NCBI GenBank assembly: GCA_023450335.1
Contig: JAEXHA010000182.1
Span: 1-21,872, forward strand
Source: Actinomycetes bacterium
GTDB lineage: Bacteria > Actinomycetota > Actinomycetes > Actinomycetales > Microbacteriaceae
DNA length: 21,872 bases
Direction of reading: 5' to 3'
Shown: positions 21,573 to 21,872 of the stretch, in pieces
Layout of the letters: the number at the start of each line of letters is the position of its first letter
Position numbering within the stretch: the stretch's first letter is position 1
Notes under the pieces: model-generated
Seen by the model: the letters and a program-made list of their open reading frames with translations, nothing else
Databases searched by the model: none
Told to the model about the DNA's origin: nothing
Position numbers and translations under genes: made by a program

Positions 21573-21689
21573 ATGTTCCTCTTCATTCTCGTCGCGGCCG
21601 TCGCTGTCACCGCCATCACCGCCACCGTGCGCGCGTGGCGCACCGACGGCTTCCGCGCCATCCCCACCGACCCGCGCCGCCTGCCCTGA
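21573..21689 (+). CDS. Small 38-residue membrane peptide
   Basis: The frame encodes a hydrophobic N-terminal helix MFLFILVAAVAVTAITATV (1-19) followed by a basic, proline-containing tail with TDGFR and PTDPRRLP. Small actinobacterial proteins with a single N-terminal helix and a tail of this type (VRTDGYxxVPTDPxR) are known to me as hypothetical proteins, which supports a real gene, but the function is unknown. The ATG is seven bases after a TAGCGT -10 box and has no Shine-Dalgarno site, consistent with leaderless translation. It is divergent from the GlxA-type regulator and may be its target. The topology would put the charged tail in the cytoplasm by the positive-inside rule. Confidence 0.65.
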   Translation: MFLFILVAAVAVTAITATVRAWRTDGFRAIPTDPRRLP

Positions 21690-21746
21690 GCCCGCTCAGC
21701 GCCGCCGCCGGCCCACCCCCCGAGAGCCGCCCGCCCACCGCGAGCC

Positions 21747-21828
21747 GCGAGCCGCCTACGTGCGTACCAGCCGCCTACCTCTGGACGGTACAGACGTGGG
21801 CGGCTCGGACGAATGTAGGCGGGTCGCG
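21747..21828. repeat. Complete copy (C) of the 82-bp palindromic intergenic repeat
   Basis: It aligns without gaps to copy B (20430-20511) over all 82 bases, sharing GCGAGCCGCC, CTCTGGACGG/TTCTGGACGG, GGGCGGCTCG and GTAGGCGG. CGAGCCGCCTACGT (21748-21761) pairs with ACGTGGGCGGCTCG (21794-21807), 14 pairs with one wobble. It begins 58 bases after the small peptide gene; the bases between are G/C-rich and hold nothing recognised, and the same is true from 21829 to the window end. Confidence 0.8.
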
Positions 21829-21872
21829 CACGTGCCCGGGGTGCGCGGGGGCGCGGGCGCAATGTGCGCGCG

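Noticed and set aside
1..21872. tRNA, rRNA, CRISPR array, prophage or riboswitch
   Set aside because: No cloverleaf, conserved rRNA segment, regular short-repeat array or recognised aptamer core was seen by eye; a covariance-model scan was not possible here.

Overview
The window is about 70% G+C, densely coded and largely free of A/T-rich intergenic DNA. Gene content, many leaderless starts (a TANNNT -10 box 6-7 bases before the start codon), an HspR/HAIR-type operator and the recurring GGATGCC word fit an actinobacterium of the family Microbacteriaceae, most likely Microbacterium. This assignment is inference from sequence style and protein similarity, not from a marker gene.

Layout, left to right. 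(1) The last 41 codons of an IS5-like transposase, abutting a broken copy of a palindromic intergenic repeat. (2) pyrE (-) divergent from pntA-pntB (+), the proton-translocating NAD(P) transhydrogenase. (3) A 73-bp inverted repeat, then xthA (+), convergent with a DHFR/RibD-like reductase (-). (4) A (+) block of sensor kinase, NarL-type regulator, ABC ATPase and ABC-2 permease, ended by a strong double hairpin. (5) An NADPH-dependent FMN reductase (-) divergent from a DUF222/HNH endonuclease (+). (6) A winged-helix repressor (-) divergent from an MFS exporter (+), with a duplicated operator between them. (7) A predicted leaderless 19-residue leader peptide upstream of an FBP/FusB-type zinc-finger protein (+). 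(8) A GH15 trehalase/glucoamylase-like enzyme (-) divergent from a zwf-like dehydrogenase (+). (9) clpB (-), lacking the N-domain, under a HAIR operator. (10) A GlxA-type AraC regulator (-) divergent from a 38-residue membrane peptide (+), with a symmetric palindrome between them.

Functionally this is mostly core and stress metabolism. PntAB and the zwf-like enzyme both concern NADPH supply; the GH15 enzyme would release glucose. Three regulator/transporter or regulator/effector modules carry visible operator candidates: kinase-regulator-ABC, repressor-MFS, and GlxA-small peptide.

The most unusual material is between genes. An 82-bp palindromic element occurs twice complete and once truncated, each time just 3' of a gene, and the two full copies differ by two compensated base pairs in the stem. 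There is a second type of inverted repeat after pntB, a possible attenuation leader before the FBP gene, and a 7-mer (GGATGCC/GGCATCC) that I counted 29 times where about 5 are expected. No tRNA, rRNA, CRISPR array, prophage or biosynthetic cluster was seen.
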